Assembly: GCF_003515945.1 (NCBI RefSeq)
Contig: NZ_QWLM01000001.1
Coordinates: 124,001-188,000, forward strand
Reading direction: 5' to 3'
Origin: Dermacoccus abyssi
GTDB taxonomy: Bacteria; Actinomycetota; Actinomycetes; Actinomycetales; Dermatophilaceae
DNA: 64,000 bases
The notes under the pieces were generated by a model that saw only the letters and a list, made by a program, of their open reading frames with translations, ran no database searches and was not told where the DNA came from. Position numbers and translations under genes: made by a program. Shown one piece after another: positions 56,340 through 64,000 of this stretch; position 1 is the stretch's first letter; every line of letters starts with the position of its first letter.

Positions 56340-57613
56340 GCACGGTTCACGACGTCCTCGCGGTCGGCTGCGGGCCGTTCAACCTCGGCCTCGCGGCCCT
56401 CGCGGAACCACTTGACCTCGACGTCGCCGTCCTCGAGGCACGCGGCGAGTTCTTCTGGCACCCCGGCATGATGCTCGAGGGCGCCACGATCCAGGTTCCG
56501 TTCATGGCCGATCTCGTGACGATGGCTGACCCCACGTCGCGCTGGTCGTTCCTCAACTACCTCAAGCACCACGAGCGGCTCTACCCCTTCTACATCCGTG
56601 AGTCGTTCTACCCGCTGCGCGCCGAGTACGACGCCTACTGCCGTTGGGTCGCGAGCGAGCTCGAGTCCGTCGAGTTCGGGCACCACGTCGATCGCGTGAC
56701 CTACGACGAAGGACGCGACGCCTTCGAGGCCCGTTGCACTCTCGCCGACGGCACTCAGGTCACCCGCTACGGAAGGCATCTCGTCCTCGGTGTCGGCACC
56801 GCACCGCACGTGCCGGAATCACTGGCCGACCTCGACGGCGTGATTCACACCGCCGACTACCTCGACCACCGCGACGAGCTCGCCGAAACAGAACGCGTCA
56901 CCATCGTCGGCAGTGGCCAGAGTGCCGCGGAGGTCTTCCACGACCTGCTCGTGCGGCGCGGTGAGGACGCTCCCGGCGACCTCACGTGGGTGACACGGTC
57001 TCCGCGCTTCTTCCCGATGGAGTACACGAAGCTCACGCTGGAGATGACGTCGCCCGACTACGTCGACCACTTCCACGCGCTGCCCAGCGCTCGTCGTGAC
57101 GCTCTGGGGCGCGATCAGCGCAACCTGTTCAAGGGCATCAGCGGTGACCTCATCGACGCCATCTACGACACGCTCTACGAGGCGTCGCTGCACGGACGCG
57201 TGCCGGCCCGGCTCGGCACCGCACAGGAGGTCGTCGCCGCCGAGACGACAGCGGACGGCCAGCTCCTTCAGCTTCGCCACCTCGACACCGACGAGACCTC
57301 GACGCTCACGAGCGAGCGCATCGTCGCGGCCACGGGCTACGCCTCCCGTGTCGGCTGCCTCGTCGAGGGCCTGCCGAACGTACAGCTCGACGAGCGGGGT
57401 CGCCCCGCCGTCACCCGCGACTTCACGCTCGACGACGGCCGCGGGCGCATCTTCGTCCAGAACGGGGAGGAGCACACCCACTCGCTCACCGCGCCCGACC
57501 TCGGCATGGGTGCCCACCGCAACAGCGTCATCCTCAACCGCATCCTCGGAAGGGAGGCATACCGCGTCGAAGAGCGCATCGCGTTCCAGACGTTCGGTCC
57601 GCTCCATGACTGA
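56336..57613 (+). CDS. desB: Cadaverine/lysine N-monooxygenase DesB
   Basis: A 425-residue flavin-dependent N-hydroxylase of the IucD/SidA/PvdA family, here acting on cadaverine. FAD binding: DVLAVGCGPFNLGLAALAE. NADPH binding: RVTIVGSGQSAAEVFHDLL. The family block PGMMLEGATIQVPFMADLVT and the C-terminal HTHSLTAPDLGMGAHRN are also seen. It overlaps desA by ATGA and the next gene by eight bases. It resembles DesB of Streptomyces in order and length. Confidence 0.94.
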   Translation: MSTVHDVLAVGCGPFNLGLAALAEPLDLDVAVLEARGEFFWHPGMMLEGATIQVPFMADLVTMADPTSRWSFLNYLKHHERLYPFYIRESFYPLRAEYDAYCRWVASELESVEFGHHVDRVTYDEGRDAFEARCTLADGTQVTRYGRHLVLGVGTAPHVPESLADLDGVIHTADYLDHRDELAETERVTIVGSGQSAAEVFHDLLVRRGEDAPGDLTWVTRSPRFFPMEYTKLTLEMTSPDYVDHFHALPSARRDALGRDQRNLFKGISGDLIDAIYDTLYEASLHGRVPARLGTAQEVVAAETTADGQLLQLRHLDTDETSTLTSERIVAATGYASRVGCLVEGLPNVQLDERGRPAVTRDFTLDDGRGRIFVQNGEEHTHSLTAPDLGMGAHRNSVILNRILGREAYRVEERIAFQTFGPLHD

Positions 57614-59951
57614 CACCCAGACCAGCCCCAACCGTCACGCCGGCAAGAGCGTCCGCGCCCAGGACGTCAACTTCAGGCCACTCGACGTCGAGCGGGACGT
57701 CCCGCTCGTGCACAGCTGGCTGACTCACCCGCGCTCGCACTTTTGGGACATGCAGGAGGCCACGCGTGACGACGTTGCTGCCGGCTACCGCCGCACCGCC
57801 GAATCCCTGCACGAGGACGCCTGGATCGGAGAGATCGACGGCATGCCGATCGTTCTCGTCGAGACGTACGATCCCGCACACCACCCCCTCTCCGACCCGG
57901 CAGTCGGCACCGATGTGCGTGACGGTGACCTCGGCATGCACCTGCTCGTCGCCCCGCCGGAGGGTGAAACACGCCGCGGCCTGACGAGCGCCGTCATGGA
58001 AGCCGTCGTCGGGTTCTGCTTCTCCCGCGGCGCCGACCGCATTGTCGTCGAACCCGATGTGCGCAACACCGCCGTCCACGCGAAGAACGCCGAAGTCGGG
58101 TTCGAGCGCGTGGCCGACGTTCAGCTTCCCGACAAGCGGGCTGCGTTCAGCGTCTGCACCCGCGACGCGTTCACCCGCGCGTGCTCCCCGACGAACCGTG
58201 CGTGGGACGAAGCCGAACGCCTCGTCACGGCCAAGGCGATCGGCGAGTTCGCCCACGAGCTGCTCATCACTCCAGAGCCGCTCGAATCCGGCGCCTACGC
58301 ACTGCGCATCCCCGCGAGTGACGACCGGCAAGCCGTCGACTGGTACTTCCGTGCGCGGCGCTACGCGCTCGAGCACTGGCACGTCGACCCGCGCAGCATC
58401 GAACGCCGCACCCTCGACGGGCGCATCGGCCCGGCGAGCGCCACGACGCTCGTCCTCGACCTGCGCGACGCTCTGAGCCTCGACGGAGACCTGCTCACCA
58501 CCTATCTCGAGGAACTCTCCTCAACCGTCGCTCACCGCGTGCGCACGAGCGACCCGTCGCGTCCGACGAGCGCGGACCTGCTCGATGCCCCCGCACACGA
58601 CGTCGAGGCGGCCATGGCCGAGGGCCACCCGTGCTTCGTCGCGACGAACGGGCGGATCGGCTTCTCCGCCGACGACCTCGCGGCCTACTCCCCCGAGGCC
58701 GGCGCCGACGTGCGGCCGCTGTGGGCTGCCGTACCGAAGGACGTCTCACACCTGTCGCACAGCGATCAGCTCGACGAGGAGCGCGCTTACCGTCTCGCGC
58801 TCGGTGACGCGCAGTACGAGCGTCTGCAGGAGCGCATGCGGGAGGTTGGCGTGGAGCCGAGCACCCACCGGGTCATGCCTTTGCACCCGTGGCAGTGGAG
58901 CGAGCGGGTCCGGACGACCTTCGCCGAGGACGTGGCGCGTCGGCGCATCGTCCTGCTCGGCGAGGACACGGACAACCACCGCGCCTGCCAGTCGATCCGA
59001 ACCTGGACGAACGTCGACGACCCGGCCCGTCCCTACGTGAAGACTGCCCTGGCAGTGCGCAACATGGGGTTCGTCCGTGGGCTGTCACCCGCCTACATGC
59101 GCGCGACGCCTGCGATCAACGACTACGTCGCGAGCATCGTCCGTCATGACGCCACGCTCGAAGCAGCCGGTTTCGACGTCCTCACCGAGTTCGCCGCCAT
59201 CGGCTACACCGGCGACGTCTTCCACCGAGAGAACCTCACCGGCCCGCAGACGAAGATGATCGCCGGGCTGTGGCGCGAGTCCGCTGCCTCCCGCACCCCC
59301 GAGGGCGAGCAGGCCATGACGATGGCGGCGCTGCTCCACCGCGATCCGCACGGGCGGGCGTTCGTCACCGAACTCGTCGAAGCGTCGGGCCTCAAGGCAC
59401 GCGAGTGGCTGCGTGGATACCTCGACGCGTACGTCCTGCCGGTCGTGCACATGCTGTCGGCGCGCCGACTGGCGTTCATCCCGCACGGCGAGAACATCAT
59501 CTTGCGTCTTCGCGATCACCGCGTCGTCGGCGCCTTCCTCAAGGACATCGGCGAGGAGGTCGGCCTCATGGACGACGGCACCTCACCCGAGCGCGTCGAG
59601 GCTCTCCCTGCGGAGATCCGCCGCATCGTCGTCGAGGCAAGCAGCGCCGACATCGCGCTCGGGCTCTTCACCGACGTCTTCGACGGATTCCTGCGCTTCC
59701 TCGCGCCGATCCTCGTCGAGGACGGGCTGCTCACCGAGGCCGAATTCTGGAACGAGGTGAGCGACGTCGTCGCCACGTACGAGCGTGAGCACCCCGAGTA
59801 CGCCACGTCGCTGCCGCTGCGAGCGCCGTCGTTCGCCCGCAGCTGCCTCAACCGACTCCAGCTGCGCAACCCGCTCGAGATGGTGAGCCTCGACGACACC
59901 GTCGGCTCGCTCATCAAGACAGGAGAGATCGCCAACCCGATCGCCGGCTGA
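57606..59951 (+). CDS. desC-desD: Fused DesC acyltransferase - DesD NIS synthetase
   Basis: A 781-residue protein joining two desferrioxamine enzymes usually made separately. Residues 1 to about 190 are an IucB/DesC-type GNAT (NFRPLDVERDVPLVHSWLTH, DGDLGMHLLVAPPEGETRRG, PDVRNTAVHAKNAEVGF) that acylates N-hydroxycadaverine with succinyl- or acetyl-CoA. From about 200 onward is an IucA/IucC synthetase: HPCFVATNGRIGFSADDLAA, MPLHPWQWSERVRTTF, RACQSIRTWTNVDDPARPYV, then the FIPHGENIILRL signature. The synthetase uses ATP to join and cyclise the units. No stop or restart lies between them. ATG 57606 overlaps desB by eight bases. Confidence 0.94.
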   Translation: MTDTQTSPNRHAGKSVRAQDVNFRPLDVERDVPLVHSWLTHPRSHFWDMQEATRDDVAAGYRRTAESLHEDAWIGEIDGMPIVLVETYDPAHHPLSDPAVGTDVRDGDLGMHLLVAPPEGETRRGLTSAVMEAVVGFCFSRGADRIVVEPDVRNTAVHAKNAEVGFERVADVQLPDKRAAFSVCTRDAFTRACSPTNRAWDEAERLVTAKAIGEFAHELLITPEPLESGAYALRIPASDDRQAVDWYFRARRYALEHWHVDPRSIERRTLDGRIGPASATTLVLDLRDALSLDGDLLTTYLEELSSTVAHRVRTSDPSRPTSADLLDAPAHDVEAAMAEGHPCFVATNGRIGFSADDLAAYSPEAGADVRPLWAAVPKDVSHLSHSDQLDEERAYRLALGDAQYERLQERMREVGVEPSTHRVMPLHPWQWSERVRTTFAEDVARRRIVLLGEDTDNHRACQSIRTWTNVDDPARPYVKTALAVRNMGFVRGLSPAYMRATPAINDYVASIVRHDATLEAAGFDVLTEFAAIGYTGDVFHRENLTGPQTKMIAGLWRESAASRTPEGEQAMTMAALLHRDPHGRAFVTELVEASGLKAREWLRGYLDAYVLPVVHMLSARRLAFIPHGENIILRLRDHRVVGAFLKDIGEEVGLMDDGTSPERVEALPAEIRRIVVEASSADIALGLFTDVFDGFLRFLAPILVEDGLLTEAEFWNEVSDVVATYEREHPEYATSLPLRAPSFARSCLNRLQLRNPLEMVSLDDTVGSLIKTGEIANPIAG

Positions 59952-59975
59952 TCGCCCCGAGCCACAACCGGGCAT

Positions 59976-60019
59976 GACGAGGGCCGCACCCTCCCCTTCG
60001 GGAGGATGCGGCCCTCGTC
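59976..60019. terminator. Bidirectional terminator after des operon
   Basis: A 13-bp outer stem (GACGAGGGCCGCA with its complement) with a further CTCC/GGAG pairing above it, tip TTCG. It sits 24 bp after the DesCD stop and 28 bp from the stop of the converging ABC ATPase gene. Confidence 0.88.
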
Positions 60020-60047
60020 AGTGGATCAGGCGATCGGCGTTCACCAC

Positions 60048-61319
60048 TCAGGCGACGTCGTTGCCACGCGAGATGGCGCCCTTGGCGTCACGCTCCTGCG
60101 CGCGCTTGAGAGCAGCCTTGCGCTGCTTCTCCGAGGCCTCGGCGATGCGAGCCGCCTTCTCCTCGTTGCGCGTGTAGTTGTGGCCCGACTCCGGGTCGAA
60201 GACGTGCATGTGTGCCGGGTCGAACGCGAACTCGACCTCGTCACCCTCGAAGATCTGCGAGCGAGCGTCGAGGTTGACGACGATCTGGCTGCGAGCGCCT
60301 TCGCCGTCGAGCTCCTTGTCGAGGTTGTCGAGGTGGCCCTGGACCGAAGCGTCCTGCTCGAACGGGATGTAGGCGTACTGCTCGTTACCCAGCCACTCCG
60401 TCTGGTCGACGAGCGCACGGAACGTGGCACCGCCGGAGACCGGGTTGACCTCGGCGTCCTTGATGTACTCGGGGCGGATACCGACGATGACGACGTCCTT
60501 GCCCTTGACGTCGGCAGCGAGCTGCGGCGTCATCGGAACCGAGACGAAGGGCAGACGCAGCTGGTCGCCCTCGACGCGAGCCGGGACGAAGTTCATCGGC
60601 GGGGAGCCGATGAAGCCGGAGACGAAGAGGTTGACGGGCTGTTCGTACAACTCACGCGGGCTCGCGCACTGCTGCAGGACGCCCTTCTTGAGGACGGCGA
60701 CGCGGTCACCCAGCGTCATGGCCTCGGTCTGGTCGTGGGTGACGTAGATCGTCGTGATGCCGAGGCGACGCTGCATGCGAGCGATCTCGGTACGCATCTG
60801 GCCACGCAGCTTGGCGTCGAGGTTCGACAGCGGCTCGTCGAAGAGGAACGCGTCGGCCTCACGGACGATGGCGCGGCCCATGGCGACTCGCTGACGCTGA
60901 CCACCGGAGAGGTTGCCCGGCTTGCGGTCGAGGTGGTCGTCGAGCTCGAGCATCTTGCTCGCCTCGCGCACCTTGCGCTGGATCTCGTCCTCGGAGTGCG
61001 TGCCCTTCGAAAGGCGCAGCGGGAACGCGATGTTCTCGAAGACCGTCAGGTGCGGGTAGAGGGCGTAGTTCTGGAACACCATCGCGAGGTTGCGGTCGCG
61101 CGGGGCCAGGTCGTTGACGCGCTTGCCGTTGATCTCGAGGTCACCGGAGGTGATGTCCTCGAGGCCGACGACCATGCGCAGCAGGGTGGACTTACCACAG
61201 CCGGACGGACCGACGAGGATCATGAACTCGCCGTCGGCGATGTCGAGGCTGACGTCGTTCACGGCCGGGAAGCCGTCGCCGTACTTCTTGACGATGTTCT
61301 TGAGCTGAATGCTTGACAT
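60048..61319 (-). CDS. Sugar ABC transporter ATP-binding protein (MsmK/UgpC/SugC type)
   Basis: A 423-residue ATPase. Walker A is LVGPSGCGKSTLLRM, the signature LSGGQRQRVAMGRAIV, Walker B FLFDEPLSNLDAKLR and the H-loop YVTHDQTEAM. The C-terminal third is the MalK-like TOBE/regulatory domain (PVNLFVSGFIGSPPMNFVPA, IVGIRPEYIKD), with an extra basic, Ala-rich tail of about 35 residues (EEKAARIAEASEKQRKAALK). It drives the permeases encoded upstream. In some Actinobacteria one such ATPase serves several sugar importers. Confidence 0.93.
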   Translation of the reverse strand: MSSIQLKNIVKKYGDGFPAVNDVSLDIADGEFMILVGPSGCGKSTLLRMVVGLEDITSGDLEINGKRVNDLAPRDRNLAMVFQNYALYPHLTVFENIAFPLRLSKGTHSEDEIQRKVREASKMLELDDHLDRKPGNLSGGQRQRVAMGRAIVREADAFLFDEPLSNLDAKLRGQMRTEIARMQRRLGITTIYVTHDQTEAMTLGDRVAVLKKGVLQQCASPRELYEQPVNLFVSGFIGSPPMNFVPARVEGDQLRLPFVSVPMTPQLAADVKGKDVVIVGIRPEYIKDAEVNPVSGGATFRALVDQTEWLGNEQYAYIPFEQDASVQGHLDNLDKELDGEGARSQIVVNLDARSQIFEGDEVEFAFDPAHMHVFDPESGHNYTRNEEKAARIAEASEKQRKAALKRAQERDAKGAISRGNDVA

Positions 61320-61347
61320 TTTCTGTCTCTCCTAAGAGGGCCGGGCG

Positions 61348-62214
61348 TCAGCCCTTGACGGCGCCGGACGTGAGGCCGGAGACGATCCGACGCTGGAAGA
61401 TCAGGACGAGGATGATGACGGGGATCGTCACGATGACGGCCGCCGCGGCGATGGCGCCGGTCGGCTGCGTGAACTGGCTGGCACCGGTGAAGAAGCTCAG
61501 CGCGGCGGGAACCGTGCGGGCGTTGCCGGAGGTCAGCGAGATGGCGAAGACGAAGTCGTTCCACGCCGTGAAGAACGTGATGATCGCCGTCGTGAAGACG
61601 CCCGGGCCGGCCAGCGGAGCGATGACCTTGCGGAACGCTTCCCATGAGGAGGCGCCGTCGACCTGAGCCGCCTGCTCCATCTCCCACGGGATCTGCTGGA
61701 AGAACGCCGAGAGCGTCCAGATCGACAGCGGCAGCGTCAGCGCGAGGTACGGAATGACGAGGCCGGGGATCGTGTCGAACAGGCCGATCTGACGCCACAT
61801 GTTGAACAGCGGCGTCACCATGGCGATGACCGGGAAGAACGAGACCGCGAGGGCCATCGTGAGGATGACCTTCTTGCCCGGGAAGTCCAGGCGGGCGATC
61901 GCGTACGCACAGAACGTCGCAAGGATGACCGAGATGACCGTGGCGAGCAGCGAGACGATGATCGAGTTGCGCAGCGCCGGCATGAACAGGTCGGACGCAC
62001 CGCCCTTGAGGATCAGCTCGTAGTTCTCGAAGCTCGGGTTCGTCGGGAAGAAGTTACCGAAGGTGTTCTCCTTGCCCGTCGTGTCGGTCAGGGCCTTGTC
62101 GCTCTTGAGCGACAGGGCGAAGATCCACACGAGCGGCAGCAGCGTCCAGATCATGACGGGAATGGCGAACCCGAGCATTCCCCACTTGGCCTTGTTGGAG
62201 ACGTTGGTATCCAT
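61348..62214 (-). CDS. Carbohydrate ABC transporter permease (MalG type)
   Basis: A 288-residue membrane protein with six helices. The EAA loop that contacts the ATPase is IPWEMEQAAQVDGASSWEAF with RKVIAPLAGPGVF. The ending FQRRIVSGLTSGAVKG is typical of MalG/SugB proteins. The ATG overlaps the stop of the other permease by one base, and the ATPase starts 28 bp after it. Substrate is a sugar, probably an oligosaccharide such as trehalose or maltose (inference from the LpqY-SugABC-like order). Confidence 0.92.
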   Translation of the reverse strand: MDTNVSNKAKWGMLGFAIPVMIWTLLPLVWIFALSLKSDKALTDTTGKENTFGNFFPTNPSFENYELILKGGASDLFMPALRNSIIVSLLATVISVILATFCAYAIARLDFPGKKVILTMALAVSFFPVIAMVTPLFNMWRQIGLFDTIPGLVIPYLALTLPLSIWTLSAFFQQIPWEMEQAAQVDGASSWEAFRKVIAPLAGPGVFTTAIITFFTAWNDFVFAISLTSGNARTVPAALSFFTGASQFTQPTGAIAAAAVIVTIPVIILVLIFQRRIVSGLTSGAVKG

Positions 62215-63182
62215 CAGTTGTTCCTCCCAGCGGCGAGGTCGACCTTGAAGCCCTTGACGAAGATCACCGCGATGATGAGCACGCAGAGGAAGAGGATGAC
62301 GGCGAGGGCCGAGCCCATGCCGATCTCCACTCGGTCGATGGCTTCACGCGAGACGAGCATCGACAGGGACGTCGTCTTGTTGGCACCGCCGGTCATGACG
62401 TACGGGTTGTCGAAGATGCGGAAGGCGTCGAGCGTGCGGAACAGCAGGGCGACCATGATGGCGGCCTTCATGTTCGGCAGGATCACCTTCGTGAGGCGCT
62501 GCCACCACGTGGCGCCGTCGACCTTGGCCGCTTCCTCCATGGAGGAGTCGACCTGGGCGAGACCCGTGAGGAGCAGCAGGGACATGAACGGCGTCGTCTT
62601 CCAGATCTCCGAGAGGCAGATGACGAACAGCGCGCTCCAGCGGTCGCCGAACCAGTCGTAGTCGAGCGGGAAGCTACCGAACGACAGCGTGTGCAGCCAG
62701 TGGTTGACGAAGCCCGTCGAGACGTCGAAGCCGAACTTCCACGCGAACGCGGAGACGACCGTGATGATCGCGTACGGCAGCAGGACGACGGTGCGCAGCG
62801 TGCGACGCGGCATGACGATCTTGTTCATCAGCATCGCGATGGCGAAGCCGAGGATCAGCTCGACGACGACCGTCACGAGCGTGATGATGAGCGTCGTCCA
62901 CATGGCCTCCCAGAACAGCGTGTCCCTGAACGCGGACAGGTAGTTCTGCAGACCGACGAACTTCTTGCCCGCCGGGTCGGTGAGGCGGTACTTGAAGAAC
63001 GACAGGTAGAGGGCGTTGAGGATCGGGTACATCGTCACGAGAACCATGACGACGAACGCCGGGCCCGCGAGCTTCCAGCCGAGATTGCGCTCGGCCTTCG
63101 CGCGGTCGGAAAGGCGCGCCTTCTTGGGCTTTCCCGAGTCGGCTGCGGCCGACTTCTTGGTGTCTACAGCAGCGGAACTCAC
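62214..63182 (-). CDS. Sugar ABC transporter permease (MalF/SugA type)
   Basis: A 322-residue membrane protein. The polar N-terminus (about 40 residues, Lys-rich) precedes six helices starting AGPAFVVMVLVTMYPILNAL. The EAA loop is MEEAAKVDGATWWQRLTKVI with LPNMKA. LLTGLAQVDSS and FDNPYVMTGGANKTTSLSML are conserved in the family. The GTG 63182 overlaps the stop of the binding-protein gene, so the three upstream genes are translated as a coupled set. Confidence 0.92.
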   Translation of the reverse strand: MSSAAVDTKKSAAADSGKPKKARLSDRAKAERNLGWKLAGPAFVVMVLVTMYPILNALYLSFFKYRLTDPAGKKFVGLQNYLSAFRDTLFWEAMWTTLIITLVTVVVELILGFAIAMLMNKIVMPRRTLRTVVLLPYAIITVVSAFAWKFGFDVSTGFVNHWLHTLSFGSFPLDYDWFGDRWSALFVICLSEIWKTTPFMSLLLLTGLAQVDSSMEEAAKVDGATWWQRLTKVILPNMKAAIMVALLFRTLDAFRIFDNPYVMTGGANKTTSLSMLVSREAIDRVEIGMGSALAVILFLCVLIIAVIFVKGFKVDLAAGRNN

Positions 63183-64000
63183 AGCAGTGCCTTCCCCTTC
63201 AGAACGTCAAGGATGTACTTCTGAGCCGTGGCCGGGGTCTGCTGGTTGACGGCGCTGGGCGGCGAGAACTTCAGCTGGAGCGCACCGGAGACATCGCCCC
63301 AGTAGGGCGAGAGGGGGCGCGGGACGGCCTTGTCGAGCGACGTACGGATCTGGGCGGCGATTCCGTTCGGGAAGGCCTCCTTGACCTTGGCGTCGTCGTA
63401 CGACTTCTTGCGGCTGCTCGGGTTACCCGAGGCCACCATGTAAGCCGTGGTGTTCTCCTGGTTCGTGATGCAGTCGATGGCCTGGTAGGCGAGGTCCGTG
63501 TGCTTGGAGTTCTTGCCGACCGAGAGCTGGATTCCACCGAACGGCGGCGCGGAGTCCTTGTCCGCGACCGTGCGCGGGTAGATCGCCGCGGCAACGTCCT
63601 TCTTGTCACCCGTGTACGCGCCGTAGGTGTACGGCCAGTTCACGAGGAAGCCACCGTTGGGTGCCTGGAAGAGCGTCAGCGAGGCCGTTTCGTCGGAAGA
63701 GCCGACGGCCGGGCCACCCACACCGCTCGTGGCGACCTTGTTGATGATCGTGGCGGCCTTCTTGCCCGCCTCGGAGTCGAGGCCGAGCTTGATGTTCTCG
63801 TACGTGGCGCTGGGGTTCTCGACGAGCTTGCCACCGGCACCCGCGACGAGCGCGTTGATCCACACCGCGTACCCCTCGTAGAGCTTGGCCTGGACACCGA
63901 CCTTGGTGTTCGTCTTCTGCGCGGCGCTGACGAGCTGGTCCCAGGTGACGGGCTTGCTCATGTCGAGGCCGGCCTTCTGGGCGACGGACTTCTTGTACCA
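63179..64000 (-). CDS. Extracellular sugar-binding protein, 3' part
   Basis: The C-terminal 273 residues of a family 1 solute-binding lipoprotein; the gene begins beyond the right edge. The first codons visible (WYKKSVAQKAGLDMSKPVTW) match the hinge region of the fold. Then come YEGYAVWINALVAGAGGKLV, FLVNWPYTYGAYTGDKKDVA and PPFGGIQLSVGKNSKHTDLA, and a C-terminal helix that ends TAQKYILDVLKGKALL. It is the receptor for the permeases that follow. An internal ATG at 63961 is not the start. Confidence 0.9.
   Translation of the reverse strand, partial: WYKKSVAQKAGLDMSKPVTWDQLVSAAQKTNTKVGVQAKLYEGYAVWINALVAGAGGKLVENPSATYENIKLGLDSEAGKKAATIINKVATSGVGGPAVGSSDETASLTLFQAPNGGFLVNWPYTYGAYTGDKKDVAAAIYPRTVADKDSAPPFGGIQLSVGKNSKHTDLAYQAIDCITNQENTTAYMVASGNPSSRKKSYDDAKVKEAFPNGIAAQIRTSLDKAVPRPLSPYWGDVSGALQLKFSPPSAVNQQTPATAQKYILDVLKGKALL

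Noticed and set aside
57096-57605. A longer DesC-DesD reading starting inside desB
   Set aside because: The first 170 codons are an out-of-frame shadow of desB; the proper start is ATG 57606, which overlaps the desB stop by eight bases.

Overview
The window is one continuous stretch of high-GC DNA, roughly 70 percent G+C by eye, with dense coding on both strands, many GTG starts and short overlaps between consecutive genes. It comes from an actinobacterium, most likely one of the Micrococcales. Supporting evidence is a mycothiol-pathway deacetylase (mshB), an actinobacterial 7Fe ferredoxin next to dapC, the order ispH-xseA-xseB-DUF4245-glpX, and a DtxR/IdeR-type iron box before a desferrioxamine operon. 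The genus cannot be fixed from sequence alone; a Dermacoccaceae-like organism is a guess. I see no rRNA, tRNA, CRISPR array, intact insertion sequence, prophage or replication origin.

Layout. 0-4.1 kb: 5' end of dapC, fdxA, a GNAT acetyltransferase and the pxpABC 5-oxoprolinase operon. 4.2-15.6 kb: two membrane proteins, a large FAD/Fe-S oxidoreductase, a VanW protein, mshB coupled to a flavin reductase, typA, a VIT1-family transporter and panD. 15.9-33.3 kb: a substrate-binding/VWA protein, a HAD phosphatase, lactate dehydrogenase, fumarase, an SMI1/KNR4 protein, a secreted trypsin-like protease, a broken NAD(P)-binding gene, a DinB-ASCH fusion, two MFS transporters, an orphan trpB (frameshifted), a flavin hydroxy-acid oxidase, two tandem membrane paralogs, glutamate dehydrogenase and a sirtuin.

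33.3-43.7 kb is the accessory part. It holds a 51-bp periodic repeat, remains of two toxin-antitoxin modules, a DUF5997/LysR-effector-domain pair, an AT-richer DUF6994 gene with an operator-like palindrome over its start codon, an ltrA gene cut off at that insert, an aldo/keto reductase, a truncated merR, an SDR/XRE divergent pair, and a two-gene unit made of a small HTH protein coupled to a Clp-N/SRPBCC fusion protein with repeated CAAC-4-GTTG boxes before it. These last two are the best candidates for something not well described.

43.8-64 kb returns to core genes: ychF, a DUF389 membrane protein, rmuC, an OafA-type acyltransferase, ispH, xseAB, a DUF4245 protein, glpX, a PfkB sugar kinase, then an iron-regulated desferrioxamine operon (desA, desB and a fused desC-desD). 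The window ends in a sugar ABC importer (ATPase, two permeases and part of the binding protein) read leftwards.

Several conserved genes (trpB, xseA, an NAD(P)-binding gene, one membrane paralog, a higA remnant) are each broken by a single-base indel in a GC-rich spot. In the housekeeping genes this looks more like consensus error than true decay.
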